64,000 nt of DNA from G963667975 sp963677395 (GCA_963677395.2 OY781965.2:3844001-3908000); one strand, 5' to 3'. Counted from the stretch's first letter, positions 53,517-62,540 are shown. Numbers and translations are program-made. The notes: generated from the letters alone by a model not told the origin.

Positions 53517-55046
53517 TTATCTGATCAATTGGTATTTCACACTTTGAACTAACCTGTTATCCGTGAGTTGCACAAGGTATATTCCCACAGGTTGATTACC
53601 GAGGTTTATGTTAAAATCTGATAATGCGATTCCATCCTGTTCAAAAACCATTTTTCCATTCATATCGAAAACCCGAACCGTTTTCCGGTGGTTGTTTTCA
53701 AATGCTGAACCGGATAAACGGATAATTCCATTTCCCGGATTTGGATAAATTGTTAAATCGGAGATAGTTTGATGATTTTCAATAACAGAAGTAAAATTGC
53801 CATTTGCATCCGTTTTTATAAACAGCAAATCCCAAGGACTTCTACTACCAACAGGCATATCCCTGCGCGAAACAACCATAAACAGACCACCATCCTGGGT
53901 TGCTATCATGTTTGCTAGTCTGTATTCTGCATCGCCTCCATATTGTTTACTCCATACCAGTTGTGGTGGATTTACATCCAGATTCCATTTGTAATATAGT
54001 AAAAGATTCACAGAATCCGTAGCATCTTCAATGCTATATTTTGAATTAATGGAGGTAACATAATAAGTAGCTGAAGGGGTCACAAAATCAAGACATTCCG
54101 TAAATCGGGATTGTTCCCCATCGTTTTTTCCGGTAATTCCAAATGATTTATAGCTCACGGGGGCTGCTTTTGAATTAAATATCATAAATGTAGCATCCAA
54201 ATCGTCACAATTATAATTATTACATTTGGAACCACCTGCCACAAACAAGGAGTCATGAAACGCGTGAAAATCTCCAACCGGATAAATTAAATCATACGCA
54301 GTATTAAATTGGATACAAAAAGAGTCAATGGCAGTTAATGTATTAGGATCGTACATATAATACATATTATAATTATAACTTGTTACGGCTATTTTCCCGT
54401 TTACAAATCCAATTTTGTTAAAGAAATCGTAATGTTTATTGGTGTTTTGAGCTACTTTTTCTCCTCCTAAATTTGCTTTGGTAAATAAGATATTCGCATT
54501 TTGAAAAGGATCTATTGCCCAGATATAAAGGGAGCTATCGTCATGAGTGATACTCATTGCTGCATACATTACACTTAAATTGCTATCAATTGTATTTCGG
54601 GGAATATAGTTAAAGTTTTTGTCAAACCTTAGCAGGCTAAATGATTTTGATACAGAGTCATTCTGTTTAGCTTTATTTTTATCTTCTGTATATTTATTAG
54701 TTACCTCAAATAAAACATATATAGTATCCCTTAATGCAAACATTCCTCTATGTTGTAAATACTGATTTGCCGGAAAAAACGATGAAATGGAATCTTTACG
54801 GATAAGTAATGAATCAACAAAAAATCCATTTTTAATCTTATATAAATAAGTTTTTACGGATCCATATTCCATATTTACGGTGTCAACATCAGTATTTGAG
54901 ACCAGCATAACAATTGAACTATCTTTTAATTCAGTTACCTTGTTAATAGAACAGTAATCATTATACTGTTTATGGATTGTAAAAGATTGACTTTTCGCAT
55001 GGAGTATAGAACACAAAATAATCAAAATCAAAGAAATCTTCTTCAT
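53517..55046 (-). CDS. T9SS-sorted surface protein, tandem paralogue 2
   Basis: Also 509 residues, with an almost identical signal peptide, the same beta-rich body and a T9SS type A ending (LTIYPNPGNGIIRLSG). The intergenic sequence (AAGACCCTGATTTTTAA plus flanks) is repeated at both neighbouring junctions, so the duplication unit is about 1.59 kb and includes the spacer. Divergence from the other copies is concentrated in the first 220 residues (for example YAAMSITHDDSSLYIWAIDP against the corresponding stretch in copy 3). A charged insert SIEDATDSVN shared with copy 1 is replaced in copy 3. Confidence 0.82.
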   Translation of the reverse strand: MKKISLILIILCSILHAKSQSFTIHKQYNDYCSINKVTELKDSSIVMLVSNTDVDTVNMEYGSVKTYLYKIKNGFFVDSLLIRKDSISSFFPANQYLQHRGMFALRDTIYVLFEVTNKYTEDKNKAKQNDSVSKSFSLLRFDKNFNYIPRNTIDSNLSVMYAAMSITHDDSSLYIWAIDPFQNANILFTKANLGGEKVAQNTNKHYDFFNKIGFVNGKIAVTSYNYNMYYMYDPNTLTAIDSFCIQFNTAYDLIYPVGDFHAFHDSLFVAGGSKCNNYNCDDLDATFMIFNSKAAPVSYKSFGITGKNDGEQSRFTECLDFVTPSATYYVTSINSKYSIEDATDSVNLLLYYKWNLDVNPPQLVWSKQYGGDAEYRLANMIATQDGGLFMVVSRRDMPVGSRSPWDLLFIKTDANGNFTSVIENHQTISDLTIYPNPGNGIIRLSGSAFENNHRKTVRVFDMNGKMVFEQDGIALSDFNINLGNQPVGIYLVQLTDNRLVQSVKYQLIR

Positions 55047-55104
55047 AATATTAAAATTTACGTGCTATAAGACCCTGATTTTTAACAATGAACGATTATG
55101 GGGA

Positions 55105-56634
55105 TTATCTGATCAATTGGTATTTCACACTTTGAACTAACCTGTTATCCGTGAGTTGTACAAGGTATATTCCCACAGGTTGATTACCGAGGTTTATGTT
55201 AAAATCTGATAATGTGATTCCATCCTGTTCAAAAACCATTTTTCCATTCATATCGAAAACCCGAACCGTTTTCCGGTGGTTGTTTTCAAATGCTGAACCG
55301 GATAAACGGATAATTCCATTTCCCGGATTTGGATAAATTTTTAAATCGGAAATAGTTTGATGATTTTCAATAACAGAAGTAAAATTGCCATTTGTATCCG
55401 TTTTTATAAACAGCAAATCCCAGGGGCTTCTGCTACCAACAGGCATATCCCTGCGCGAAACAACCATAAACAGACCACCGTCCTGAGTTGCTTTCATTGA
55501 AACCAACCGGTATTCTGCATCGCCTCCATATTGTTTACTCCATACCAGTTGCGGCGGATTTACATCCAGATTCCATTTGTAATATAGCAAAAAATTCACA
55601 GAATCCGTAGCATCATCGATACTATATTTTGAATTGATGGAGGTAACATAATAAGTAGCTGAAGGGTTCACAAAATCAAGGCAGTCCTTAAATTGGGATT
55701 GTTCTCCTTCGTTTTTTCCGGTAATCCCAAATGATTTATATCCAACAGGAGCTGCTTTCGAATTAAATATCATAAATGCGGCATCTAAATCATTACAACT
55801 GTAGTTATTACATTTAGAGCCACCTGCCACAAACAAGGAGTCATGAAACGCGTGAAAGTCTCCCACCGGATAAATTAAATCATACACAGAGCTGGACTGA
55901 ATACAAAAAGAATCAATGGCAGTTAAGGTATTAGGGTCGTACATATAATACATTTTATAATTATAACTTGTTACGGCTATTTTATCGTTCACAAATCCAA
56001 TTTTATTAAAAAAATCGAAGTGTTTGTTAGTTTTTTGAGCCAGTTTTTCTCCTTTTAAATTTGCCTTGGTAAACAATACATTCTCATTTTGAAAAGGAAA
56101 TATTGCCCATATATAGACAGAACTATCGTCATGAGTTATACTCATTGTTGCATACATTTTATTGATATTACTATCAATTACCGAAATGGAATGCAACCCA
56201 AAGTTTTTATCAAACTTGAGCAGGTCATATTCTTGTGAAACGGAATCTGCTGTTTTCGAATTATTCTTATCTTCAATATATCGTACCATTACACTTGCAA
56301 CCATATATATAGTATCCTGTTTTGCAAATACATAATAAGGTTTGAAATTTTTGTTGGATGCATAAAATGGAGAAATAGAGTCCTTATAAAGGAATAGAGA
56401 GTCAGTAAAATTGCCGTTTTTGATTTTTTGCAAATAGCCAACAGTGTTCTTGTAGCTGAATGCAATTGTATCAAATTTAACCTGCCCTACTGACAGTACA
56501 ATAGAACTGTCACTTAACTCTATGATTGGGTTGGCAATACAATATTTATCATATTGCTTGTGTAGAGTAAATGGTTGTGAAAAACCATTGATAACATAAG
56601 TAATTATCAGTATAATGAATGCTAACTTTTTCAT
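55105..56634 (-). CDS. T9SS-sorted surface protein, tandem paralogue 1
   Basis: The ATG at 56632-56634 gives 509 residues, equal to the other two, with the signal MKKLAFIILIITYVINGFSQ; a further upstream Met at 56679 adds 15 residues before the signal and is rejected. The signal peptide is the least similar of the three, which suggests this may be the parental copy. The body and the T9SS ending (LKIYPNPGNGIIRLSG) match the others closely. It lies 84 bp downstream of the orphan lipoprotein gene on the same strand, so all four may be co-expressed. Confidence 0.83.
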   Translation of the reverse strand: MKKLAFIILIITYVINGFSQPFTLHKQYDKYCIANPIIELSDSSIVLSVGQVKFDTIAFSYKNTVGYLQKIKNGNFTDSLFLYKDSISPFYASNKNFKPYYVFAKQDTIYMVASVMVRYIEDKNNSKTADSVSQEYDLLKFDKNFGLHSISVIDSNINKMYATMSITHDDSSVYIWAIFPFQNENVLFTKANLKGEKLAQKTNKHFDFFNKIGFVNDKIAVTSYNYKMYYMYDPNTLTAIDSFCIQSSSVYDLIYPVGDFHAFHDSLFVAGGSKCNNYSCNDLDAAFMIFNSKAAPVGYKSFGITGKNEGEQSQFKDCLDFVNPSATYYVTSINSKYSIDDATDSVNFLLYYKWNLDVNPPQLVWSKQYGGDAEYRLVSMKATQDGGLFMVVSRRDMPVGSRSPWDLLFIKTDTNGNFTSVIENHQTISDLKIYPNPGNGIIRLSGSAFENNHRKTVRVFDMNGKMVFEQDGITLSDFNINLGNQPVGIYLVQLTDNRLVQSVKYQLIR

Positions 56635-56718
56635 GTTATTTTTTTTTAAGAGACCATCTCTTATACAACAACTTTTCACAGTACTATATAAAAGACAGTC
56701 TCTTGGTTTTCTATATTA

Positions 56719-57903
56719 TTAATATTTTGTATAATCAAATCCAAGTGGTGGATAATTCATATATGTGCTTAAAGGTACTTTTATTCTATATCCCATAGAA
56801 TAGTATAACACATGAAATTTTGCTGGCCATAAAACATCAATTATGCTGCCTGTACTGCCTACAATTTTCCAATTTTTACAACATAACACATAAAATCTGG
56901 AAGGGAACACATCGGGATTTCCTGCATTAAACCATTGATAGCAAAGTTGCAAATCCTGTACATATCTTCGCAAATAATCATTCATTACCCCTGCATCTAA
57001 ATAAACATCTTGATACGTATCTTGCTTATATAATACTGCAAACGGATCAGAAGGGGAAGGACCATGAGTTGGATCTGTACTTGATGGAAATTTAAGCCAC
57101 CACGAACCAACACCCTGATCAACATATAAATAGCCTAATTGTCCCGCTTTGGTTTCATCATATTGATAGGGATTAAGTTTTGAAGTAATTGCTTCTTCTG
57201 CACTGTTAAGTTGTGGATTATTCCCCGGATCTACTAATTTGTTTCCTCCTGTAATCGGTTCCGGATCCTGCCCGTAAGAAAGTACTTTAAAGTAATTCCA
57301 ACGCGAATAAATAAGCCTGAGCGAAACAGTAGCTTTATTATCTTTGATTTCATCCACATTAATGTCGCAATAACAATATTTTCGATTGTTCACAACATGC
57401 TTTGCTGCCGGCGACAAAACATTATCATACCAATTCGAAATTTCAGACCCTTTAATTACAGGAATACCTTTTTCATTGGTTCCGGTAATGGTAAACTGGG
57501 TTTCTACGGTTGTTACTTCATCGTCATTATAATAACCTGGTTCCCGAAAATCATAATTCAACCCGTTTTCAATTTGCCAGATTGCAGTCGAAAGATCTTT
57601 ATCCGGCATTGGATTTCCATTATTGCGATAGTTTTTCATTTCAGATAAAAATGACGTAAGCATACTTATTACCTGATTTTTATCACTAATTGTAGGCCAA
57701 TAATTTACTTCCTCTGTTTTTAATTTACCCAACGAGGTGCTTTTTTCTGTTTCACCCTGAACAGGAAGATCCTTTTGGCAACTAACAAGAATTAGTGCTA
57801 AAATAACAAAATTTAGGGACAAAAGGAGAACCTCCTTTCTGGTTTTAGATGTTTTTAACATCTTTATGCTCTTTTTTTTCATAATCTTGATTTTTGTTTT
57901 CAT
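56719..57903 (-). CDS. Uncharacterised lipoprotein next to T9SS cargo genes
   Basis: The 394-residue protein has a basic N-terminus and a hydrophobic stretch ending in lipobox LVSCQKD (Cys42 from the first Met; Met8 or Met15 are other possible starts). I do not recognise the rest. Visible features are a run of aromatic residues in the second half (YCYCDINVDE, WWLKFPSS, CYQWFNAG, YVLCCKNW) and five to six cysteines, unusual for a Bacteroidota lipoprotein. No sorting domain is present, so it stays in the outer or inner membrane as lipoprotein. It is upstream of three T9SS cargo genes in the same direction. Confidence 0.65.
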   Translation of the reverse strand: MKTKIKIMKKKSIKMLKTSKTRKEVLLLSLNFVILALILVSCQKDLPVQGETEKSTSLGKLKTEEVNYWPTISDKNQVISMLTSFLSEMKNYRNNGNPMPDKDLSTAIWQIENGLNYDFREPGYYNDDEVTTVETQFTITGTNEKGIPVIKGSEISNWYDNVLSPAAKHVVNNRKYCYCDINVDEIKDNKATVSLRLIYSRWNYFKVLSYGQDPEPITGGNKLVDPGNNPQLNSAEEAITSKLNPYQYDETKAGQLGYLYVDQGVGSWWLKFPSSTDPTHGPSPSDPFAVLYKQDTYQDVYLDAGVMNDYLRRYVQDLQLCYQWFNAGNPDVFPSRFYVLCCKNWKIVGSTGSIIDVLWPAKFHVLYYSMGYRIKVPLSTYMNYPPLGFDYTKY

Positions 57904-58079
57904 TGTAAATAATATTTGTACTATGTAATTATTTCTACTTACGCGGTCAAACTCTTGTAGTAGCTTGCCGCAAAAATCATCACTTAAAATTTTGTTTTCA
58001 CCGGAATTTTAAGTGACTAAAGAAATCCTCATTTATTATAAGGTAGCAGGTTATACAAAATTCACGTAATTTTGCAACA

Positions 58080-58184
58080 ACCTCCTTTATTTTACTTAAA
58101 TTATGGTCAACCAAGCTTTTATTTAAGTGTCTTTTACGCCGCTGCAACCTTTAAAGGAGGCAGGTACATTGCAGCGGCTTTTTT
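58080..58184 (+). ncRNA. Candidate small RNA or attenuated leader
   Basis: TAATTTTG (58067-58074) fits the TAnnTTTG promoter box. About 60 bp further a terminator occurs: GCCGCTGCAA (58138-58147) pairs with TTGCAGCGGC (58169-58178) and is followed by six T. Within the predicted transcript CCTCCTTTA (58081-58089) can also pair with TAAAGGAGG (58152-58160) in the terminator loop, offering an alternative fold. A seven-codon frame MVNQAFI lies between. No downstream plus-strand gene is nearby, which favours a separate RNA. Confidence 0.35.
58138..58184 (+). terminator. Intrinsic terminator inside the gene-free stretch
   Basis: A perfect 10-bp GC-rich stem (GCCGCTGCAA/TTGCAGCGGC) with a 21-base loop, followed directly by TTTTTT. 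No coding gene ends here on the plus strand. Confidence 0.7.
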
Positions 58185-58697
58185 ATTCGAGCAGTTTCAT
58201 CGCTTTGTTTTTATGAGTTATATCTTTCACCATTCACATTAAGAATCCTTAATATTTTATTAACATCATTTTTTTATAATTATTGCAAACCTAAAAAGGT
58301 TATATAATTACTTGGTTTTATATAATTGACATTTTTTCTTTGCCTTATATCAGTATCGAAATTCTCATCCATAATACAACAAGCTGTTTTTGAATGATTC
58401 AACCAAAACCAACGTGTGAATTTCGCGATAAATAAATTCAAGGCAAAAATTATCCTGTTGTATTTTATCCTTGAAAGTTGTAAAATATCCTTACAAATAA
58501 CATTATGCAGCCGCAGAGTCTCTTTAAAAAAGTTTTTTTTGTGCTTAATAATCTGTTTCATGGCGGTATGTATAAAGGGGCAAAAGGTGAAAAATATATT
58601 CTTATTTCCTACTTCTTAATTTTAAATTTTCAATTCAACTTGCCACCCGCCAAAAATAAAAAAGGCGTGTGACTTTTACTATATTCGAAGCAGAGGT

Positions 58698-58789
58698 ACC
58701 GCCAAGCACCCTTCATGCAAACAAGTAAAGCCCACGCCGAAGCGTGAGCGTTTTTACTTATTATCCTTGCATGAATTAAAATTGGCGGT
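58698..58789. repeat. Nested multi-stem hairpin element
   Basis: Four perfect complementary arm pairs lie inside one another: ACCGCCAA/TTGGCGGT (58698-58705, 58782-58789), TTCATGCAA/TTGCATGAA (58712-58720, 58767-58775), AGTAAA/TTTACT (58724-58729, 58753-58758) and CACGC/GCGTG around a CGAA tetraloop (58733-58746). Upstream, CCACCCGCC and GGCGTGTG add another imperfect stem. Confidence 0.7.
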
Positions 58790-58985
58790 TTTCTACTCCA
58801 AAGAATAATAGCAAACGCTATCTTATGTATTTATGTTCGTGTTGTTTATTGCTTCATAGGCAGTTTTTTGATGTTTGGGGTGTAAATATAGTAGTTTTTA
58901 TTTAAAAAGGACTATTACATTGCAAAATGTATAGTATAAAGTTTCAGAAAGCTTTAGATACAGTTGTTTTTTTGGTAATACAAAT

Positions 58986-59912
58986 CTACATTGCCACCAG
59001 TTCAGGCTTTTCCAATTCAACGTCGTTTTCAGTGATAAAGCCCTCCTCAACTTCCAGTATTTCTTCATGAGGAGTATAGCCTGTCGAGTTTACGATAAGC
59101 TTAATTTTGCCGGTTTTGCTTGCAATCCGGTAATAACCATCTTCATCTGTTTTTACCACAACATCGCCTGTATCCGTTTTTACTTCGGCTCCCACCAATG
59201 GTTGTTCTGTTTCCAGATCACTTACAACTCCTTCAATTCCGGTAGTGATCGTTGCATTTTTCTTACGACCCTTTAAATCAATAATAGCACGGGCATTCAT
59301 ATAATCATCATACAAACTATTGTCGTCCCAGCGAACCATTCCAATGGTTTTATCAAGCAAAGCCAGTGTTTTGTCAGCTTCACGAAACAGCATATCCAGT
59401 GTTTCTTTCTGTTTTTTACGTTCTATGATTCGTTGCCGGGGCATCGGGATCAAATCATGATATTGATCAATCAGCTTACGCAAATCATCCAGTACTTGTA
59501 GCGTTATGCCATATCCGGCTAAATCAGCCAGCAATTCTTTTGCCTTTGTAAAAACCGCATCACACCTGTCTTTTACAATAGTATCGGCAGCATTGCGTAA
59601 ATCCGACATTGTGAATCCTATTTTATCTTCAAGCAAGGTGTCTTTTTTATGAGCTGCGTATGCAATCAAACGTACCACAACCTGCATGGTTTTCTTTTCG
59701 AGTATTGCCCTTACTTCACGCTTATCACGGGCAACCCCTGTTATTTGCATTTCTTGTTCCTTCCGGATATCATCAATTTTCCCGATAACATTCTTCAGCT
59801 CTAAAGCTAAATCACCTCCCATCGGGAGCTGTGCCACTTCCTGTTGGTTTAATTCAAGACATTTATTTACCAACACGTATGCACTTCTCTTATTTTCTTT
59901 AAAACGATTCAT
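58986..59912 (-). CDS. Protein with a carboxypeptidase regulatory-like C-terminal domain
   Basis: The 308-residue product has no signal peptide. The first 220 residues are helical and highly charged (long Lys/Glu/Arg-rich helices, perhaps a helical bundle). The last 80 form a carboxypeptidase regulatory-like beta-sandwich: GVVSDLETEQPLVGAEVKTD, then KTDEDGYYRIASKTGKIKLI and VNSTGYTPHEEILEV. That domain is usually extracytoplasmic, so its presence without a visible signal peptide is odd. Function unknown. It stands alone with a promoter box at 59954-59961. Confidence 0.65.
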   Translation of the reverse strand: MNRFKENKRSAYVLVNKCLELNQQEVAQLPMGGDLALELKNVIGKIDDIRKEQEMQITGVARDKREVRAILEKKTMQVVVRLIAYAAHKKDTLLEDKIGFTMSDLRNAADTIVKDRCDAVFTKAKELLADLAGYGITLQVLDDLRKLIDQYHDLIPMPRQRIIERKKQKETLDMLFREADKTLALLDKTIGMVRWDDNSLYDDYMNARAIIDLKGRKKNATITTGIEGVVSDLETEQPLVGAEVKTDTGDVVVKTDEDGYYRIASKTGKIKLIVNSTGYTPHEEILEVEEGFITENDVELEKPELVAM

Positions 59913-59953
59913 CGCATTTTTGTTTTAAGTGAATAATTCCGAAAATACAATCA

Positions 59954-59961
59954 CAAATATA
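59954..59961 (-). promoter_or_regulatory. Promoter -7 box of the carboxypeptidase-like-domain gene
   Basis: On the minus strand it reads TATATTTG, 42 bp upstream of the start codon. The nearest TTTG further upstream is 14 bp away, which is too close. Confidence 0.4.
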
Positions 59962-60035
59962 CATACAAAAGGCAGCAAAATCACAGTTCAAGTAAAAAAT
60001 CTCAAAAAATCACCCACAAATTATCTAAATATACC

Positions 60036-60340
60036 GCTTCCAACACTCTTCATATTGTTTCCAATAAACATTACATCCATTCCAACGCTCTTTATACTGT
60101 TTCCAATAAGTTTTGCATTGCTTCCAATATTCTTTATACTGCTTCCAACATATTATACATTTCTTCCAATGCTATTTACACTTCTTCCAACGCCATTTAC
60201 ATGGCATCTAACGCTCTTTATATCGCTTCTAGCAAATATTATACTACTTCAAATACTATTTACATTACTTCCAATTTATAATTCATGTTTCATATTTCAT
60301 ATTATATTGCTTCCAATACTTTTTACATTGCTTCCAACCT
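60036..60340. repeat. Degenerate 21-bp minisatellite, about 14-15 units
   Basis: Units follow the pattern GCTTCCAAYRCTNTTTAYAYT (degenerate, GCTTCCAA best kept), each exactly 21 bp, which keeps reading frames open. Frames running through it are therefore long but not gene-like; one reads as ASNALYI-type seven-residue repeats without a start codon, another as leucine/phenylalanine-rich repeats. It lies between two divergent genes. Confidence 0.8.
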
Positions 60341-60508
60341 GTATAGATAAGAGAGTGCAAACTATAGAAAAGGATTAAATTAATAATTTATATCAGACCT
60401 ATGAAAAAGTAGAAAACAGTATTATCTGAATTTCCTCTGGCTTTTCAAATCACCATTTAACAATAACACCTTATCCATTATTGGATAGCAGGATTATCAA
60501 AATTGTTC

Positions 60509-60516
60509 TATTTTTG
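60509..60516 (+). promoter_or_regulatory. Promoter -7 box of the Omp85-like gene
   Basis: TATTTTTG matches TAnnTTTG, 24 bp upstream of the ATG at 60540. No good -33 box. Confidence 0.45.
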
Positions 60517-60539
60517 ATTTTCAAATAAAGAACCTCTTT

Positions 60540-61895
60540 ATGAAACATCGCTATCCTTTCTATTTTGTTTTTCTGTGTATTAGCATTGTTTTCGCAAATA
60601 GCAACTCTCGTGCACAAAGCACCGATACTATTCAACCTAAATCAGAAAAAAAAATCAAAGGCTGGAGTTTTGGTGCGGTTCCGGCAATCGCTTATGATTC
60701 GGATATCGGGTTTAAATATGGTGGGATCGTTAACTTTTATGATTACGGTGATGGAAACATTTATCCTGATTACCGGCATTCTATCTATCTGGAATGGTCA
60801 AGAACAACCAAGGGGAGCGGGATAAATCAGATAGCCTATGATTCCAAATCGCTGATTAAAGGCATTCGCCTTACGGGTGATCTAAGCTATTTTATTGAAC
60901 AGGCATTAGATTTCTATGGCTTTAATGGTTATGAAGCTGCTTACAATCATACATTTGAAGATGATAATCCGGTAAATTCTTTGTATAAATCGAGAATGTT
61001 TTACCGGATGGATCGCCAGATGTTGCGCTTTTCTCTTGACTTTCAAAGCATGAATAAAAAGAGTAAACTTCAGTGGTTGACCGGATATTCTGTATTTAAC
61101 AATACCATTGCTGATGTTGACATTAATCAGCTTAACAAAGGCAGAGATGAAGCAGATAAATTACCAGCCGTTGACACCAACACAAGCCTCTTTTCGAAAT
61201 ATAAGGCGTGGGGAGTGATTCCACAAGATCAGCAGCAAGGTGGAACACAGCAATTTCTGAAAATCGGGTTGGTATATGACACCCGTGATAACGAACCCAA
61301 TCCGATGAACGGAATCTGGTCGGAAGCAATCCTGATGGTTTCGCCGGGTTTTCTGGGTAATAAATTCTCGTACACTCAATTGGCTGTCACTCATCGTCAC
61401 TATTTCACACTCAAACCTAAAATCCTCAATCTGGCTTGCCGGGTTTCCTGGCAAGGAAAAATTCTGGGAGAGATGCCTTATTATATGTTACCACTCCTCT
61501 ACTCTTCCAATAAACCAGCCCGTGACGGACTTGGCGGAGCCAAAACTTTACGCGGTATTTTGCGAAACCGGGTTGTTGGAGAAGGAATGCTTTACGGCAA
61601 TGCTGAATTACGCTGGAAATTCTGGAGAACTTCACTCTTTAAGCAAAACTTTTACTTGGCATTATGTGGCTTTACGGATATGGGACTGGTTACCCATAAA
61701 TTCAAATTCAACACATCCAATATTCCCGACAATTATAAAATAGTGGAAGATGAAGAATGTCTTCACCTGAGTTATGGAGCAGGCTTGCATCTCGTGCTGA
61801 ACTCTAATTTTATTGTGAGCTTCGACTATGGACGCTCCGCAAATATACAAGATGGGGAATCCGGATTTTACATCAATTTGAATTTTCTGTATTGA
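60540..61895 (+). CDS. Omp85/BamA-TamA-like outer-membrane protein
   Basis: The 451-residue protein has a signal peptide (ending NSRAQ), no POTRA domains, and a 16-strand-type barrel as in the Bacteroidota DUF5982/surface antigen family: VYDTRDNEPNPMNG is the family hallmark after the first strands, and the C-terminal NFIVSFDYGRS ... GFYINLNFLY strands close the barrel. Its lack of POTRA domains shows it is not the assembly BamA; the role may be transport of a lipid or polypeptide across the outer membrane. It stands alone downstream of the 21-bp repeat. Confidence 0.85.
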   Translation: MKHRYPFYFVFLCISIVFANSNSRAQSTDTIQPKSEKKIKGWSFGAVPAIAYDSDIGFKYGGIVNFYDYGDGNIYPDYRHSIYLEWSRTTKGSGINQIAYDSKSLIKGIRLTGDLSYFIEQALDFYGFNGYEAAYNHTFEDDNPVNSLYKSRMFYRMDRQMLRFSLDFQSMNKKSKLQWLTGYSVFNNTIADVDINQLNKGRDEADKLPAVDTNTSLFSKYKAWGVIPQDQQQGGTQQFLKIGLVYDTRDNEPNPMNGIWSEAILMVSPGFLGNKFSYTQLAVTHRHYFTLKPKILNLACRVSWQGKILGEMPYYMLPLLYSSNKPARDGLGGAKTLRGILRNRVVGEGMLYGNAELRWKFWRTSLFKQNFYLALCGFTDMGLVTHKFKFNTSNIPDNYKIVEDEECLHLSYGAGLHLVLNSNFIVSFDYGRSANIQDGESGFYINLNFLY

Positions 61896-61954
61896 GAACC
61901 AGACTTCATCATCCCCCGAGGAAGAGAATGAACAATTATAAAAGTTGAAAAACT

Positions 61955-62308
61955 ATGAATATTGAAGAATTACGCGAATTTTGCCTGAGTTTTAAAGGAG
62001 CAACAGAATGTTTTCCATTCGACGAAGAAACGCTTGTTTTTAAAGTTGGAGGAAAGATGTTTGCACTTACCAGTCTGGATGGAGATTTATCGATAAATCT
62101 GAAGTGTGATCCGGAAAATGCAATTGAACTTCGGGAACGATTTTCCTATGTCCTGCCGGGTTACCACATGAACAAAAAGCACTGGAATACGGTAATGTTG
62201 GATTCATTTACCGACGACAAACTTGTAAGGGAATGGATTGCAGATTCTTATAACCTTATTTTCAATAGCCTGCCAGTAAAAGTAAAGATGGAAATCTTGG
62301 CAAATTAA
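61955..62308 (+). CDS. MmcQ/YjbR-family protein
   Basis: The 117-residue protein has the family start (LREFCLSFKGATECFPFDEE), the middle block VFKVGGKMFALTSLDGDLSI and the PGYHMNKKHWNTVML segment. The fold (CyaY/YjbR-like double-wing) binds DNA in some members; no function has been fixed. It lies 59 bp after the Omp85-like gene and is likely in the same transcript. Length is normal. Confidence 0.9.
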   Translation: MNIEELREFCLSFKGATECFPFDEETLVFKVGGKMFALTSLDGDLSINLKCDPENAIELRERFSYVLPGYHMNKKHWNTVMLDSFTDDKLVREWIADSYNLIFNSLPVKVKMEILAN

Positions 62309-62309
62309 G

Positions 62310-62540
62310 CTACGATTGATTCTCTTCCCCTTTCTTCTTCCGGATAAAAATAGGCTTGATTAAATCGCCCAACAAATAACCAAATACCATTCCCCACGCT
62401 ATTGCGGGGAAAGGTCTGGACGTTAACGGACAGGTTCCGCTGCTACATCCAATAAAGTAATAATAGGCGAAGCCACCCAAACCACCCATGATGGCTGAAA
62501 CAATGTTCCAAAGGGTGAAAATATTTTTGATATGCTTCAT
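62310..62540 (-). CDS. DUF6132 family small membrane protein
   Basis: The 76-residue protein has two transmembrane segments joined by a loop with GCSSGTCPLTSRP, typical of the DUF6132 family. The two loop cysteines could bind metal or form a disulfide. Function unknown; it often lies near rhodanese or thioredoxin genes, from memory, and here a periplasmic thioredoxin follows on the same strand about 470 bp upstream. It converges on the MmcQ gene with one base between the stops. Confidence 0.8.
   Translation of the reverse strand: MKHIKNIFTLWNIVSAIMGGLGGFAYYYFIGCSSGTCPLTSRPFPAIAWGMVFGYLLGDLIKPIFIRKKKGEENQS

Larger units (their letters stand above)
57904..58985. other. Gene-free stretch with several RNA-like structures
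   Basis: Over about 1.1 kb no reading frame has gene-like features; short overlapping frames on both strands at 58280-58619 are AT-rich and lack start context. It holds an inverted repeat at 57980-58016 (12-bp arms TCACTTAAAATT and AATTTTAAGTGA), a promoter-like box and terminator (58067-58184), and a nested hairpin at 58698-58789. Confidence 0.55.

Noticed and set aside
58280..58619. Overlapping open frames on both strands in the hairpin-rich stretch
   Set aside because: Short, AT-rich, mutually overlapping, with no recognisable motif or start context.
58698..58789. Integron attC site
   Set aside because: No GTTRRRY/RYYYAAC core pair was found at the ends and no integrase or cassette genes are near.
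59929..60378. A 149-codon plus-strand frame rich in Leu, Phe and Pro
   Set aside because: It runs through the 21-bp repeat, whose period keeps all frames open. It begins in the promoter region of the divergent gene and reads as low-complexity sequence.
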